Source: Pseudobdellovibrionaceae bacterium (GTDB lineage Bacteria > Bdellovibrionota > Bdellovibrionia > Bdellovibrionales > Bdellovibrionaceae). From it: 64,000 nucleotides of DNA. The translations under genes were made by a program, and so were the position numbers. The notes under the pieces are model-generated. The model had not been told where the DNA came from and searched no databases. It was given only the letters and a program-made list of their open reading frames with translations. Every line of letters begins with the position of its first letter. Within the stretch, counting starts at the first letter, position 1. The stretch is taken from NCBI GenBank assembly GCA_019637955.1, contig JAHBUS010000003.1:372001-436000 (forward strand), in the 5' to 3' direction. This document shows positions 50,959 to 60,417 of this stretch, one piece after another.

Positions 50959-52523
50959 GGCTGCAAGTTCTCCAAGTAAGCTCTGAGCGCGTTGGCTTCG
51001 TCGTCGGTCAACGGTTTCTCGGGAGGCATCTGTCCGCGCCCCCGCAAGGACACCCGTTGAAGAATCCGCTCGGCCAGTCTTTCTTGAGGATCTCGCAGAA
51101 GGGCCGCGAATTCAACGGGCCGATCGAAAGGGATCACCGGCGCGGTCCTTCCTTTGGGGCCGAGGTGCTCAACGTGGCACTTGGCGCAGCGGCTGAGCAC
51201 GGGACGGGAGTCTTGCACCTGCTCGAAACTTTTCCAAAGATTGACGGACGGCGCCGGTCTTGCCGCGTCCCGGCTCATTTTTTGAACCGAGCCGCACTCC
51301 GCGCGGATCCAAGAGGATTTTTCCAAGCCGAGATTCATTTCTTCAAGGTCCAGGCCCTCGAAAAGCTCGGGACGCCAAGCGTACAGGCTGGTCACAAAAT
51401 CGAGGGGGAAGTTGGAAGGCGCTGAAATCAAGACGTCATTCGCGTAGAGACTTGTCGAGAGATTGGCGGTGTCGATTCCGGCTTGGTTCAAGATCCAACG
51501 GATCTGCGCGGTCGTCGCCACCTCTCGTTCGAGACGCTTGTGGTCCACGCGGCTTTGAGTTCCCAGGACGCGCACCGAAACTTGCTCGAGGTAGTTCTTG
51601 AAAAACGCGCGGGCCGAGGCGACGTCGCTGCGAATGAGCGAGTAAGGAACGGCACTGGCTTTGATTTCGTCCGGGCGGAAAAGCGCGGCGAGCCCGCTCT
51701 CGTCGTCCCGAGGGGGCGCGCCGAAAGGCTCCGAGTTCTCGGCGCAAAAGCTGAGGCTCGCGATCAAGGGCAGGGCCTGCGCCCGCGAGAACCGCTCGGG
51801 CCGCAAGTTTTGCCGGATCCAGCGGCCCAAGTTGGCCTGATGAATGAACTGGGTGAAGGCCGTGACATTTTCGGTGTCGAGATTGAACTTCGCCGGCAAA
51901 TTCAGGCGGCTCAAAAGGGGGTGTTCGAGACGTTTCGCGTAAAGGTCGGCGTACGCTTTTTTTTCGGATTCGGAGCCGAGGCTTCCGATCGCGCTCCCAA
52001 AAGCGTGGGGCCAAAAATCGTACGGATTCCAGAGCGGCTTGGCGGGGGTTCCGTGGCAAGCCTTGCACGATTGGGGATTGCGGTCAAAACGGGGGCCTTG
52101 GCGGTCAAAGACGATTTCGCGCATCGAGACTTCGTAAGTCGACGGGTCCACCTCCATGATTTCCACACGCCGGTCTTTCTGGCCCGGATGGTTTGAAAGC
52201 GCATAGACGATGCCGCCGTCAAATAAAAGGATGCGGGGTTCTTGCAAAGAACTGAGTTGCTGGCTCTCCGAGGAGTGGATCAAAACGGAGTTGCCGCGAA
52301 GCCGCGGTGACTGGCGAAAGAGGTGATCCATGAACTCGGCAGGCGTTTGAAACTGCGCACGGTCGCGTTCGAGCTCGTCAAATGTCGGCGGACGGTTTTT
52401 AAACAGTCCCACGCCGACAATTTTCTTGTTCTGCACGTCATGGACATAGTCGATGAATTTTGATTGCTGTGCGCGCGCAAACACGGGCATCAAGGCCACG
52501 AGGCCCATCACTAGTAGTTTCAT
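50955..52523 (-). CDS. Exported di-haem cytochrome c protein
   Basis: A 522-residue protein with signal peptide MKLLVMGLVALMPVFARAQ. Two CxxCH haem c sites: CKACH at 153-157 and CAKCH at 446-450, the latter followed by GRGQMPPEKPL, a likely Met ligand region. The region between is mostly helical and unrecognised. It may be a periplasmic electron carrier or peroxidase-like protein, but the long middle is not like known di-haem peroxidases. It is not adjacent to the cbb3 genes but lies close by. Confidence 0.85.
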   Translation of the reverse strand: MKLLVMGLVALMPVFARAQQSKFIDYVHDVQNKKIVGVGLFKNRPPTFDELERDRAQFQTPAEFMDHLFRQSPRLRGNSVLIHSSESQQLSSLQEPRILLFDGGIVYALSNHPGQKDRRVEIMEVDPSTYEVSMREIVFDRQGPRFDRNPQSCKACHGTPAKPLWNPYDFWPHAFGSAIGSLGSESEKKAYADLYAKRLEHPLLSRLNLPAKFNLDTENVTAFTQFIHQANLGRWIRQNLRPERFSRAQALPLIASLSFCAENSEPFGAPPRDDESGLAALFRPDEIKASAVPYSLIRSDVASARAFFKNYLEQVSVRVLGTQSRVDHKRLEREVATTAQIRWILNQAGIDTANLSTSLYANDVLISAPSNFPLDFVTSLYAWRPELFEGLDLEEMNLGLEKSSWIRAECGSVQKMSRDAARPAPSVNLWKSFEQVQDSRPVLSRCAKCHVEHLGPKGRTAPVIPFDRPVEFAALLRDPQERLAERILQRVSLRGRGQMPPEKPLTDDEANALRAYLENLQP

Positions 52524-52605
52524 ATTGTCCCCCTCAAGACGGGACCAGAGATGTCATGCCGGGACGTGAGCCTCAACTTAAAAGAATTTATGTTGAGTAT
52601 AAGGG

Positions 52606-53766
52606 TCATGGAAATCTTTGAAGAGTTGTCGCCATCGAACAGGCCGCGAGAGCGGGTTCCAAGTCTTGGCCCGTTGCTAAGGAGTTCCAGATCTGCTTTT
52701 GGCAGTCCATCAAGGCGCCCGAGAGCGCGGCGTGACCGCCTCGAGCCACGCGCACGAGGGTGCGCGGACCGCGTTGGTGGGCGAAGTGATAATCCGCTTG
52801 AAACGGCGGCGTCGCGGGGTCAAGGCCGCCGCTAAAATAATAAAGGGGGGCCGGGCTCTGCCAACGGGCCGAGTCGAACGGCGTGCTCATCGTGAGGCCG
52901 TCGCAAAGACGGCGCTGACTCCGCACCAGGTGGCCTGCTTTCAAATCAAAGTCGAATTGCAGGTCGCGCATATCGCCTGCGATCTCGCGGCAGGTGACCC
53001 AGCGGTGCAGGCGCGCGCGCTCGGCCTCGGCCGGGCGCGTGAGCGCGCGGATGCGAAAGGCCACGCTGTCGTCCGCCGCCGAGGCCAGTTGGTCCCCTAA
53101 GAGCGAACTGCCATCGGCATATTCGCCGTAGTTGAGAAGCATCGAGAGCCAGGCGGCGACCAAGTGATTGGCGACGCCAAACGGCTGCGGCTGTTCAAGC
53201 TTTTGCAAAACGGCGGGGGACAGAGACTCGCGGCGCTCCTCCCAGTGTTTCAGATAGGCCCGATCGTACTCGCCGTTTTGAAACGCGCGGCCGAGCACAC
53301 CTTCGAGCACGACCGCTTTGGGGGCGGGCAAGCCCTCTTCGGCGGTCAAGTGGGCCGCGATGGTCGCGACCATCGTGCCGTACGAGATGCCATGCAAAAT
53401 GTAGTTTTGCAGTTTGAGCTCACGGATCGCGGCGACGAGATCGCGCGCCGTCTCCAGCGTCGTGAGATCTTGATCTCTCAAATCGGGAGAGGCGTTGCAG
53501 CCCGCACCTCGAGGATCGGTGCGCATCACGCGAAATTCATCGGGGTACGCGAGCGGGGTCTGAAAGCCGGTTTGTCCCGGGCCGCCCGGAATAAAAATCA
53601 CCGTCGGACCCGTGCGGCCCTCGGGATCGTTCAGATGAAACCGGTACTTGAAGTGACCGCGGGTCACCGATTGCACCGACTCGCCCACGCAGTGACGAGC
53701 CAAAGTCTGGGCCTCTGTCGCCAAGCTGAACGTCAAAAGAAGGACCACCCACCCCGCGCGCATCAT
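52606..53766 (-). CDS. Exported alpha/beta hydrolase, TAP-like
   Basis: About 386 residues from ATG 53766 with a signal (RAGWVVLLLTFSLATEAQ). The alpha/beta hydrolase signature includes GGPGQTG near the oxyanion region, the nucleophile elbow LHGISYGTMVA, D in SGGLDPATPPF, and His in RGGHAALS, all in order. The GGPG and the tail suggest a tripeptidyl or prolyl aminopeptidase-like enzyme secreted to the periplasm. ATG overlaps the stop of the metallopeptidase-like gene. Confidence 0.85.
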   Translation of the reverse strand: MMRAGWVVLLLTFSLATEAQTLARHCVGESVQSVTRGHFKYRFHLNDPEGRTGPTVIFIPGGPGQTGFQTPLAYPDEFRVMRTDPRGAGCNASPDLRDQDLTTLETARDLVAAIRELKLQNYILHGISYGTMVATIAAHLTAEEGLPAPKAVVLEGVLGRAFQNGEYDRAYLKHWEERRESLSPAVLQKLEQPQPFGVANHLVAAWLSMLLNYGEYADGSSLLGDQLASAADDSVAFRIRALTRPAEAERARLHRWVTCREIAGDMRDLQFDFDLKAGHLVRSQRRLCDGLTMSTPFDSARWQSPAPLYYFSGGLDPATPPFQADYHFAHQRGPRTLVRVARGGHAALSGALMDCQKQIWNSLATGQDLEPALAACSMATTLQRFP

Positions 53767-54590
53767 CGACGGTACCAGCAAGAGGGGCGTGCGCCCTCGG
53801 CATGAGAACATTCGGATTGACGGGCATCCGTCGCGTGTAAGATGAGCGGAAGGTCGTCGCGGCAAAGCGCGCCTGCGAGATACGTGTCCAAGCGGCATTG
53901 ACGAAGCGGGTAGCTTTCGCTTTCAGTCGCGGGCGCCACGAAGTCGGACGGCGTTTCGAATGAGATCGGAAAGTCCACCACAAGTCTGAGCATGTTGTAA
54001 CCGCCCAGCGATCCGCGCTGGCAGATCAACGAGTCGTCGCTGCCCTCGCCCCAAGTGGCATCGCAAAGACGCACCAGGCGGGGCGTGAGCCCCGGACCCG
54101 TGAGGTGCTCGCGGTGATTCTGTCCGCGCACCATTTTGCGGAAACAGGTTTGCGTCGAGGCGTAGTCGGCCTGCGCTTCGCTGGTCGTGAGGCTGCGTCC
54201 GTTGGGACCGGTCGGCCCCTCCCAATCGATCGGCGGCTGGCGGCGGGGCGCGCCGCCAAAATGATGGCTCAGCTCGTGGCAGAGCACGGTGCGAAACCCA
54301 TCGGGCGTCATCTTTGGCGAAGCCAAAAGACCGCCGTACAGAATGACCACGTACGCGGACCCCGTGTCGCGAACGCCCGCCACGATGCTGGACGATTCGG
54401 CGATGATCTCAAATTCAAGAGGGAGGCTGTCGTTGGCGCGAAGGGCGGGCTCGTAAAGCCGGCGCGCCTCTTCGACGATGGCCGCCTGCCAAGGTTTGAG
54501 GCCTTGGGGCTCAAAAGCCGGGGCCTGCGAGACGGCGAAGGAGGCCGGAATGGTCAGAGCAACAAGCGAGAGCGCCGCGAGGATTTTCAT
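53763..54590 (-). CDS. Exported M48-like zinc metallopeptidase
   Basis: About 275 residues from ATG 54590 (MKILAALSLVALTIPASFA signal). The HExxH motif is in TVLCHELSHHFGGAP, and a second ligand motif resembling ExxAD occurs later in TSEAQADYAST. Several cysteines in the C-terminal half (RLCDATWGE, SLICQRGSLG, CRLDTYLAGALC) suggest disulfides in an exported enzyme. It is followed by the hydrolase gene with an ATGA overlap, so the two may degrade or process the same peptides. Confidence 0.8.
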   Translation of the reverse strand: MKILAALSLVALTIPASFAVSQAPAFEPQGLKPWQAAIVEEARRLYEPALRANDSLPLEFEIIAESSSIVAGVRDTGSAYVVILYGGLLASPKMTPDGFRTVLCHELSHHFGGAPRRQPPIDWEGPTGPNGRSLTTSEAQADYASTQTCFRKMVRGQNHREHLTGPGLTPRLVRLCDATWGEGSDDSLICQRGSLGGYNMLRLVVDFPISFETPSDFVAPATESESYPLRQCRLDTYLAGALCRDDLPLILHATDARQSECSHAEGARPSCWYRR

Positions 54591-54700
54591 GCTTCGGTCC
54601 ATTGCGAAGGGCGTTCCAGGCGGGCGGCCTCTCGATCGAAGATGGACCCCGAGGGGCTGTCAAAGAAGCCGACAAGCCCGCTTTTCTTACAATCGGGCCA

Positions 54701-55492
54701 TCACGGGCAAATGAGAGCTTGCTCTTCGGGCGTGATTTTGAATTTGTCGTCGGGTTTGAATTCGCGGATGCGCTTCTTGTGATCGGGGTAGTTCGAGTCT
54801 CCGTCGGTGTTGCGGATCCAGTACTGCTCGGCCTCGGTGCCGCTCCAACCACAGAACTGCTGGAGCGAAAGCGCGGCGATCAGACCCGAGGCGTGCCAGC
54901 CGTTCCAACAGTGCGCGTACAAAAGACCGCGCGTTTTGCCGCGAATGCGATCAAAGATTTTACCTAAGAAAATCTGTTCTTTGCTCGTCGAGAACGCGTT
55001 GATCTGTGGGTAATCCAAATTTTGATCTTCGTTGTGAAAATTACGGCAAGACGTGTTCTTGCGAGCCGAGCTGTAGTTGGTCGAATACAAATAGATCGAC
55101 TCGGTAAAACCCTCTTTGCAGAGGTTGTCGAGCGCGTGGTCTTGCAAGGGATTCGAATTGCCGCGCTTCAGATACTTGTTGTAGGTGTTGTTCGCGCCGC
55201 CGCGATAATAGATGCCATGGAGAACCACGCGCAGGTTGCGAATGCCGTAGAGGTCTTCGTAGCCGTTGCCGCGGTTATCGACGAGCTTGTCATAGGGGTT
55301 TTTCAAGTTGTAGCGCTGACGGTACAGGTCGGTTTGGGCCTTCAAATCGAAGACTCCTTTGTTGCCGCCGTCGCCGGTCGAATTTTCGGTCGACCCGGGC
55401 CCCGATTCGGCGGCGCTCAGACCAGGCGCGCAGCCGAAGCTCAGAACAGAGAACGCCAAAAGAAAAGCGAGACCGCTTTTGGTGCTGATCAT
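54701..55492 (-). CDS. Lipoprotein with tyrosine-phosphatase-like fold, catalytic Arg absent
   Basis: A 263-residue lipoprotein (lipobox LSFGCAPG, Cys21) with the stretch GLLYAHCWNGWHASG. The Cys-x5-Arg loop of tyrosine/dual-specificity phosphatases would be H-C-x2-G-x2-R, but here A201 occupies the position of the Arg after C195, so the phosphate-binding Arg is missing. It is probably inactive as a classic PTP, or not a PTP. The rest (NLRVVLHGIYYRGGANNTYN) fits a phosphatase-like fold. Confidence 0.5.
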   Translation of the reverse strand: MISTKSGLAFLLAFSVLSFGCAPGLSAAESGPGSTENSTGDGGNKGVFDLKAQTDLYRQRYNLKNPYDKLVDNRGNGYEDLYGIRNLRVVLHGIYYRGGANNTYNKYLKRGNSNPLQDHALDNLCKEGFTESIYLYSTNYSSARKNTSCRNFHNEDQNLDYPQINAFSTSKEQIFLGKIFDRIRGKTRGLLYAHCWNGWHASGLIAALSLQQFCGWSGTEAEQYWIRNTDGDSNYPDHKKRIREFKPDDKFKITPEEQALICP

Positions 55493-55603
55493 GATGACTC
55501 CCGTCGGTTGTTTCTTTCATTGTCGAAGCCGCTTTTCGGGGCGACCAGACAAGATTCCGACAGGGGACGGCTTTTGGACTTCGGGCTTGCGACCCCGTTC
55601 GGC

Positions 55604-56206
55604 TTAGGTCGGGCTGGGGCGGCCCACGCGGACAATCCAAGGGTGGCCTGGATGAATAAAGTCGAGCGCATCGTGCAGCCAGGTCCGAGCGGCCGGCGAG
55701 AGCAGCGGCAAAACCGCCTCGAGATCGCGTTCATCTTTCTCGCGGGCGTACTTGGCTTTAAACAAAAGGACGATTTCGGGCGCAAGCACCGGAAGGCCTC
55801 TGGCATCCAGGCGCACGTCGCTCAGGGGTCGGGTCAAGCGTTGGTCGCGTCGGCACACCCAGAGCCGCTCGCGTGAGGGGGTGAGCAGAAGATCGAAATT
55901 GACGCCCGACGCGTCGACAAGTTCGGGCTTGAGTCGCAGCTGGATCACTTGCGGGTCGATCGCGTCGCCCTCCCAAGGCAGAAACACCGGGGGCTCACCG
56001 CTAAAAATCAGGCGGGGACCAAAGGGTTTGAAGTGCTGATAAAGAAGTTCGGTGTTCTCGCGAAGGACGACAATCTCCATGTCGTCATGCTCGCGGGTCT
56101 GCCGGTCCAAGAACAGATCGAGGGCCCAGCCGCCGGCGACGCACCAAAAGCCGGCGTAACTCCCGGCGGTTTTCTCGAAAATCGCGCGGGCCTCATTCAA
56201 GGTCAT
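55604..56206 (-). CDS. Nucleotidyltransferase-like protein
   Basis: About 200 residues from ATG 56206, which overlaps the MFS stop by ATGA. The segment WCVAGGWALDLFLDRQTREH followed by HDDMEIVVLR is the pattern of aminoglycoside-type nucleotidyltransferases (GGWAL and D-x-D/E). The third acidic residue is likely in VNFDLLL. It may modify an antibiotic or another small molecule. Co-transcription with the MFS transporter suggests a joint role in resistance, which is inference. Confidence 0.75.
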   Translation of the reverse strand: MTLNEARAIFEKTAGSYAGFWCVAGGWALDLFLDRQTREHDDMEIVVLRENTELLYQHFKPFGPRLIFSGEPPVFLPWEGDAIDPQVIQLRLKPELVDASGVNFDLLLTPSRERLWVCRRDQRLTRPLSDVRLDARGLPVLAPEIVLLFKAKYAREKDERDLEAVLPLLSPAARTWLHDALDFIHPGHPWIVRVGRPSPT

Positions 56207-57444
56207 TTCGCGAGCTTCCTCGTCACCAAGCGGGTGACGTAGAACATCATGACCAACGCGACGATGGCGGTAGCGCACATCACAAAGCCGACCGTATCAA
56301 AATGTTCGATGTGCCCCTCGGCGGATTGAACGACGATCGCGCCCGCCACGACCGAGGCAATGCCGCCAGCCACTTGTTGCAGCGACGAGCTCAACGACAT
56401 GAAGGCGCCGCGGTCTTGTGGATCGGGCAGGGCCGACATCAAGGCCTGCGAGGGGATCATGCGCGAAAAGATGCCGACGAACATGATCATGTTGATGGCC
56501 ATCACGGCCCAGAGAGGCGAGACGCCCATATGGGTGTAGGTGATCACCGTGATGATGCTCACGATGGTTCCGAAGATAAAGGTGGGGTACTTGCCGAGCG
56601 AATCGCTGGCTTTGCCGACAAGCGGGGCCACCACGATGGTGCAAAGACCAGTCGCCAAGTAGATGAGCGGCAAATCGCCCAGCGAAATGCCCAAGTTGCC
56701 CGTGGTGTAGGCGCTCGCGAAAGGCATCATCATGAAGCCGCCGATCGAAAGCAAAGCGGTCGTGCCAAAGGCCAGCAGGTAACTGGGATTCTTGAGGGTG
56801 GTGAGGAGGTGATGAAAAGGATGGCGGTCGTTCTTGTAAGACAGGTGGGCGGTCACGGGTTTTAAGCCGAACACGATCGCCACGCCCACGAGCAGTCCGA
56901 TTCCCACGATGATCAAAAAAGGCGAATGCCAACCCCAGTGGTTCGAAAAATAAATCCCGGCGGGAAGACCCAAAATTTGACTGGAGGCGAAGGCCGTCTG
57001 GATGATGCCCATCACGCGTCCGCGCATATTCAATTCAAAAAGATCGGCGATGATCGCCAAGATCACCGCGCCCAAGACGCCGCCGAAGAGGCCGGCGACC
57101 ATGCGGGCGAACACCAAGAACTGATAATTTGGAGCCAGCGCGCAGAGGAGCGTGCCGATCAAGAAGCCCGCGTAGAAAAAGAGGAGCAGTTTTTTTCGGT
57201 CATAACGGTCGGCGAAACCGGCGGCGAGCAGACCCGCGATCCCGGCGCTAAACGCGTAGGCCGAGACGACGACGCCAAACTGTGCGGGCGTGATTTGCAT
57301 CGCGGGCATGATCACGGCTCCGAGCGGAGACATGATCATGAAATCCAAGATGACGGTGAATTGGAGAAACGCAAGGATGGCGACCACAAACTTTTGGTAC
57401 GGCGTAAACGAAGCCGGCGTGGAAGAGGTGGTCGGGGAGGCCAT
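56203..57444 (-). CDS. MFS transporter
   Basis: A 413-residue twelve-helix transporter with the motif GFADRYDRKKLLLFFY after helix 2-3, the standard MFS signature. Specificity is unknown; many related proteins export drugs. Its ATG shares one base with the stop of the XRE regulator gene (TAATG), and its stop overlaps the nucleotidyltransferase gene, so the three form one operon. Confidence 0.93.
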   Translation of the reverse strand: MASPTTSSTPASFTPYQKFVVAILAFLQFTVILDFMIMSPLGAVIMPAMQITPAQFGVVVSAYAFSAGIAGLLAAGFADRYDRKKLLLFFYAGFLIGTLLCALAPNYQFLVFARMVAGLFGGVLGAVILAIIADLFELNMRGRVMGIIQTAFASSQILGLPAGIYFSNHWGWHSPFLIIVGIGLLVGVAIVFGLKPVTAHLSYKNDRHPFHHLLTTLKNPSYLLAFGTTALLSIGGFMMMPFASAYTTGNLGISLGDLPLIYLATGLCTIVVAPLVGKASDSLGKYPTFIFGTIVSIITVITYTHMGVSPLWAVMAINMIMFVGIFSRMIPSQALMSALPDPQDRGAFMSLSSSLQQVAGGIASVVAGAIVVQSAEGHIEHFDTVGFVMCATAIVALVMMFYVTRLVTRKLAK

Positions 57445-57728
57445 TATCGCGTCTTCAGTTTGCGCGCGGATTTTTTACCCTCGGCCACTTCGCGCGTGGC
57501 TCGGTTTTGGTAATCGGCGACGAGCAGGTCCATGACGGTGGCTTCATCCAATCCTAACAAGACGATGAGTTTGCCGAGAACGTCGAGCGGAGCTTTGGAC
57601 ACGTTGGCTTCGATCATGTAAACGAATTGTGAGTTCTGAAATCCCAGGAACCTCGCCACTTCGGCTTGAGTCAGACCTTTCTCTTCGCGTGCTTCACGGA
57701 TGAGGACGCCCAATTTTCCTGCTTTCAT
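57444..57728 (-). CDS. XRE-family HTH regulator
   Basis: A 94-residue protein with MKAGKLGVLIREAREEKGLT, a helix-turn-helix (TQAEVARFLGFQNSQFVYMI) and a basic tail. It is the first gene of the operon with the MFS transporter and nucleotidyltransferase and is likely their repressor, though its site is not seen. Confidence 0.9.
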   Translation of the reverse strand: MKAGKLGVLIREAREEKGLTQAEVARFLGFQNSQFVYMIEANVSKAPLDVLGKLIVLLGLDEATVMDLLVADYQNRATREVAEGKKSARKLKTR

Positions 57729-57855
57729 TTTTTACCTCGTTCTTCAATTTATTTCATCGGTTTAAGCGACTGAAATCAATCGAGAAAATAACAGTGATTT
57801 CTTTTGGCGCCAACTTTGGCAGAACGCGACTCTTGGCGTCGTAAGTCGTTCAATC

Positions 57856-57874
57856 CTCTCGATTTTCTCGAGAG
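57856..57874. promoter_or_regulatory. Perfect 7-bp palindrome upstream of ntrC-type gene
   Basis: CTCTCGA and TCGAGAG separated by TTTTC, starting 20 bases before the start codon at 57894; it may be an operator or a small leader hairpin. Confidence 0.45.
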
Positions 57875-57893
57875 AAGTGCCATCCTTAGAAAG

Positions 57894-59228
57894 ATGAACC
57901 CCACTTTTTCGCTCTTGTTGGTCGATGATGATTTCACCGTGGAAGACACCCTTCACCTGCTCCTGCGGAAGTCCTCTTGGCGCCTGATCTCCGTGAAGAC
58001 TGAGGCGGAAATTCCACAAGACACGCAGTTTCATGCCGCTTTTGTGGACATGCACCTCACCGGCGACCTGCAAAAAGCCGAAGGCGTCGGGGTGCTTGAG
58101 CGTTTGCGCGGGCGTGATCCGTTGACCGAGCTGGTCGCCATTTCGGGGGATTTGAGTTTGCCGCTCATGGAAAACTGCCTTAATGCCGGCGCAAAAAAGT
58201 TTTTGGCCAAACCTCTGGTGGGGGGCGAGGTCACCGCCACGCTCGAAAAAATTGAGGCGCTCTGGCGTTTGCGCGAAATCGAGCACCGTCCGGGGGCGGA
58301 GAGCGTTCAGTGGATCGGCCGTTCGGCGGTGTCGGAGTCGTTGAAATCTCAAATCGCACGCCTGCACGGTGAGAAGGGCCCGATTCTCGTTGAAGGCGAA
58401 ACCGGGACCGGCAAAGAAGTCGTCTCCAGACTCCTGCATCAACACGACCCCACGCGGCCGTTTATTCCGGTCAATGTGGGCGCGATTCCGGAAAATCTTT
58501 TTGAGTCCGAACTCTTTGGCCACGTCAAAGGCGCCTTCACCGGTGCCGACCAGATGAAGATCGGCCTTGCCGAAGCGGCGAGCGGCGGAGACCTGTTTTT
58601 AGATGAGATCGAAGCGCTCCCGCTTGCGCAGCAAGCGAAGCTGCTCCGATTTCTCGAGAGCGGTGAAATCCGCAAGGTCGGCGGTAAAGAGATCACGCGT
58701 CCGCACGTGCGGGTGATCGCCGCCAGCAATCAAAATCTGGAGACCTTGGTCAAAGAGGGAAAATTTCGCGACGATCTGCTCTTCCGATTGAAGGCGAAGA
58801 AGATCCAACTCCCGCCGCTGCGGGAGCGTCTCGAGGATCTCGAAGCCCTGGCCCAGCATTTTTTGTCGCAAGAAAAGCCCCGTTCCAACAAGTCATTCGC
58901 GCCCGAGGCCTTCGCGGCCATGCGCGCTTATGCCTGGCCGGGGAATATTCGCGAGCTCAAGCGGGTGTGCGAGCAATTGACCCTCATCAGCCCGCTCCCG
59001 GTGATTCGCGGTGAAGACGTCCGGCAATTGCTGGGGCTCGAGCCCCTGCGGGAGCCCGACCGGGACCCGGCGGGGCTTCAGGCGCAAGTCGATGCGTTCG
59101 AATCGCAGCTCATTCAAAAAACATTGAACGAGTGCGGGGATGTCGATTCGGCGGCCAACAAGCTGAAGGTCTCGCGCAGCAATCTCTACAAGAAAATTAA
59201 GTACTACGGGCTTGAAGTGCCGTCTTAA
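57894..59228 (+). CDS. NtrC-family response regulator (sigma-54 activator)
   Basis: About 444 residues from ATG 57894: receiver with LLLVDDDFTVEDT and phospho-acceptor D52 (FVDMHLTGD), AAA+ domain with Walker A EGETGTGKEVVSR near residues 167-179, GAFTGA in HVKGAFTGADQ and LFLDEIEALP, and a C-terminal Fis-type HTH (DSAANKLKVSRSNLYKKI). GAFTGA means it can act on sigma-54 polymerase. It converges with the sensor kinase gene and overlaps it by four bases, so it is probably its partner. Confidence 0.95.
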   Translation: MNPTFSLLLVDDDFTVEDTLHLLLRKSSWRLISVKTEAEIPQDTQFHAAFVDMHLTGDLQKAEGVGVLERLRGRDPLTELVAISGDLSLPLMENCLNAGAKKFLAKPLVGGEVTATLEKIEALWRLREIEHRPGAESVQWIGRSAVSESLKSQIARLHGEKGPILVEGETGTGKEVVSRLLHQHDPTRPFIPVNVGAIPENLFESELFGHVKGAFTGADQMKIGLAEAASGGDLFLDEIEALPLAQQAKLLRFLESGEIRKVGGKEITRPHVRVIAASNQNLETLVKEGKFRDDLLFRLKAKKIQLPPLRERLEDLEALAQHFLSQEKPRSNKSFAPEAFAAMRAYAWPGNIRELKRVCEQLTLISPLPVIRGEDVRQLLGLEPLREPDRDPAGLQAQVDAFESQLIQKTLNECGDVDSAANKLKVSRSNLYKKIKYYGLEVPS

Positions 59229-60415
59229 GCCTTGGGCAGGGTCAACGTGACGATCGTGCCCGCACCTTGAGTCGAGATGATGTCCATCTTGCCGCCGGCG
59301 GCCGCCAGTTCGCGGCGGGCATGCGAAAGTCCCAGGCCGTGTCCGCCCTTGGTCGAAAAACCGGAGGAGTCGCCGTTGCGAACTTGCGCGAGCGTGGCGT
59401 CCGTCATTCCGAGACCGTCATCCGACACCTGCACGCTCATCTGAGCGCCTTGCTCGCGGACGATGAGTTTGATGGTGCCGCCCTCGGGAAGCGCCTGGAT
59501 GCTGTTGTTGACCAAGTTGGAGACCATCCGCGCCAGCTCTTTGGGTTCAAGACGCGTCGAAAGCGTGAGGCCGTCGGGAATATGCATTTCAAAGCGAATG
59601 TCGGTTCGGGACTGATGCTCCACTTTCTTCTCTTCGCCGAGATCCCGAATCAAATCGGACAACGGCAGGCGGTGGATCCGAACTTTTTCGCGAGAGTCCG
59701 TCGCGGGTTTGAGTTCCAGACCTTTGGATTTGTGCAGCAGATCGCGGGTGATTTCCGAAATTCGCTGGGCGGCGTTCAAGATGATCTTGCGTTCGTCGGC
59801 CTGAAGTCCGCGGGTCTCCGTGGCCACGGTCTGCAAAACCGCGAGCGGGCTTTTGATGTCGTGCGAGACCTGCATCGCCATCCAAGCCACGAGTTCGGTG
59901 CGCTGAGTTTCCAGCTCGGTGCGGTGACGCCGCTCGAGGCTTCGCAAAGACCGCCGGAACAAGAGCACGACCGCGCCCGAAATCAGCAGCGCCGCCAGCG
60001 CCACCGACAGCACGGAGCTCAAAAGTGAGTAATGAAAATCCAAAATCGCGATGGTCTCGGCGGGCTCGCCCACGGTCAAGGGGAGGCGGATGCGGACATC
60101 AAAAGGATCACGCTGGCCTTCGACCACGGACTCCCGCGGAAGACCCGCGCGCAAAACTTCGTGCTGATCGCGAATGCCCACCGCGCGAAACCCGTCTTGC
60201 AAAGCCGGGTTCAGGCTCAGCAAGGCCTGACGCAGATCCAGCGCGACCAAACTGTCTTTCGCGGCCCGCGAGTACGAGTTGGCCAAGCGAGACTGATCTT
60301 GATGATGTCCGTAAATAAAAATCAGCGCCAACGCCGCGACGATGAGCAGGTAGGTTCCCGCGAAAATCAAGCCGAGCCTTTGAATTTCCCGTTGAAGGCG
60401 CTTGTTCAGGGTCAT
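59225..60415 (-). CDS. Membrane sensor histidine kinase of the YcaO operon
   Basis: A 396-residue kinase with two transmembrane segments (LGLIFAGTYLLIVAALALIF and SVLSVALAALLISGAVVLLF) flanking a periplasmic sensor region of about 85 residues. The H-box is MQVSHDIKSPLAVLQ, then N-box NLVNNSIQALPEGG and G boxes DDGLGMT, GGHGLGLSH. It is the last gene of the peptide/binding-protein/YcaO operon, starting 2 bases after the YcaO stop, and faces its likely regulator, the NtrC-type protein. Confidence 0.92.
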   Translation of the reverse strand: MTLNKRLQREIQRLGLIFAGTYLLIVAALALIFIYGHHQDQSRLANSYSRAAKDSLVALDLRQALLSLNPALQDGFRAVGIRDQHEVLRAGLPRESVVEGQRDPFDVRIRLPLTVGEPAETIAILDFHYSLLSSVLSVALAALLISGAVVLLFRRSLRSLERRHRTELETQRTELVAWMAMQVSHDIKSPLAVLQTVATETRGLQADERKIILNAAQRISEITRDLLHKSKGLELKPATDSREKVRIHRLPLSDLIRDLGEEKKVEHQSRTDIRFEMHIPDGLTLSTRLEPKELARMVSNLVNNSIQALPEGGTIKLIVREQGAQMSVQVSDDGLGMTDATLAQVRNGDSSGFSTKGGHGLGLSHARRELAAAGGKMDIISTQGAGTIVTLTLPKA

Positions 60416-60417
60416 GA

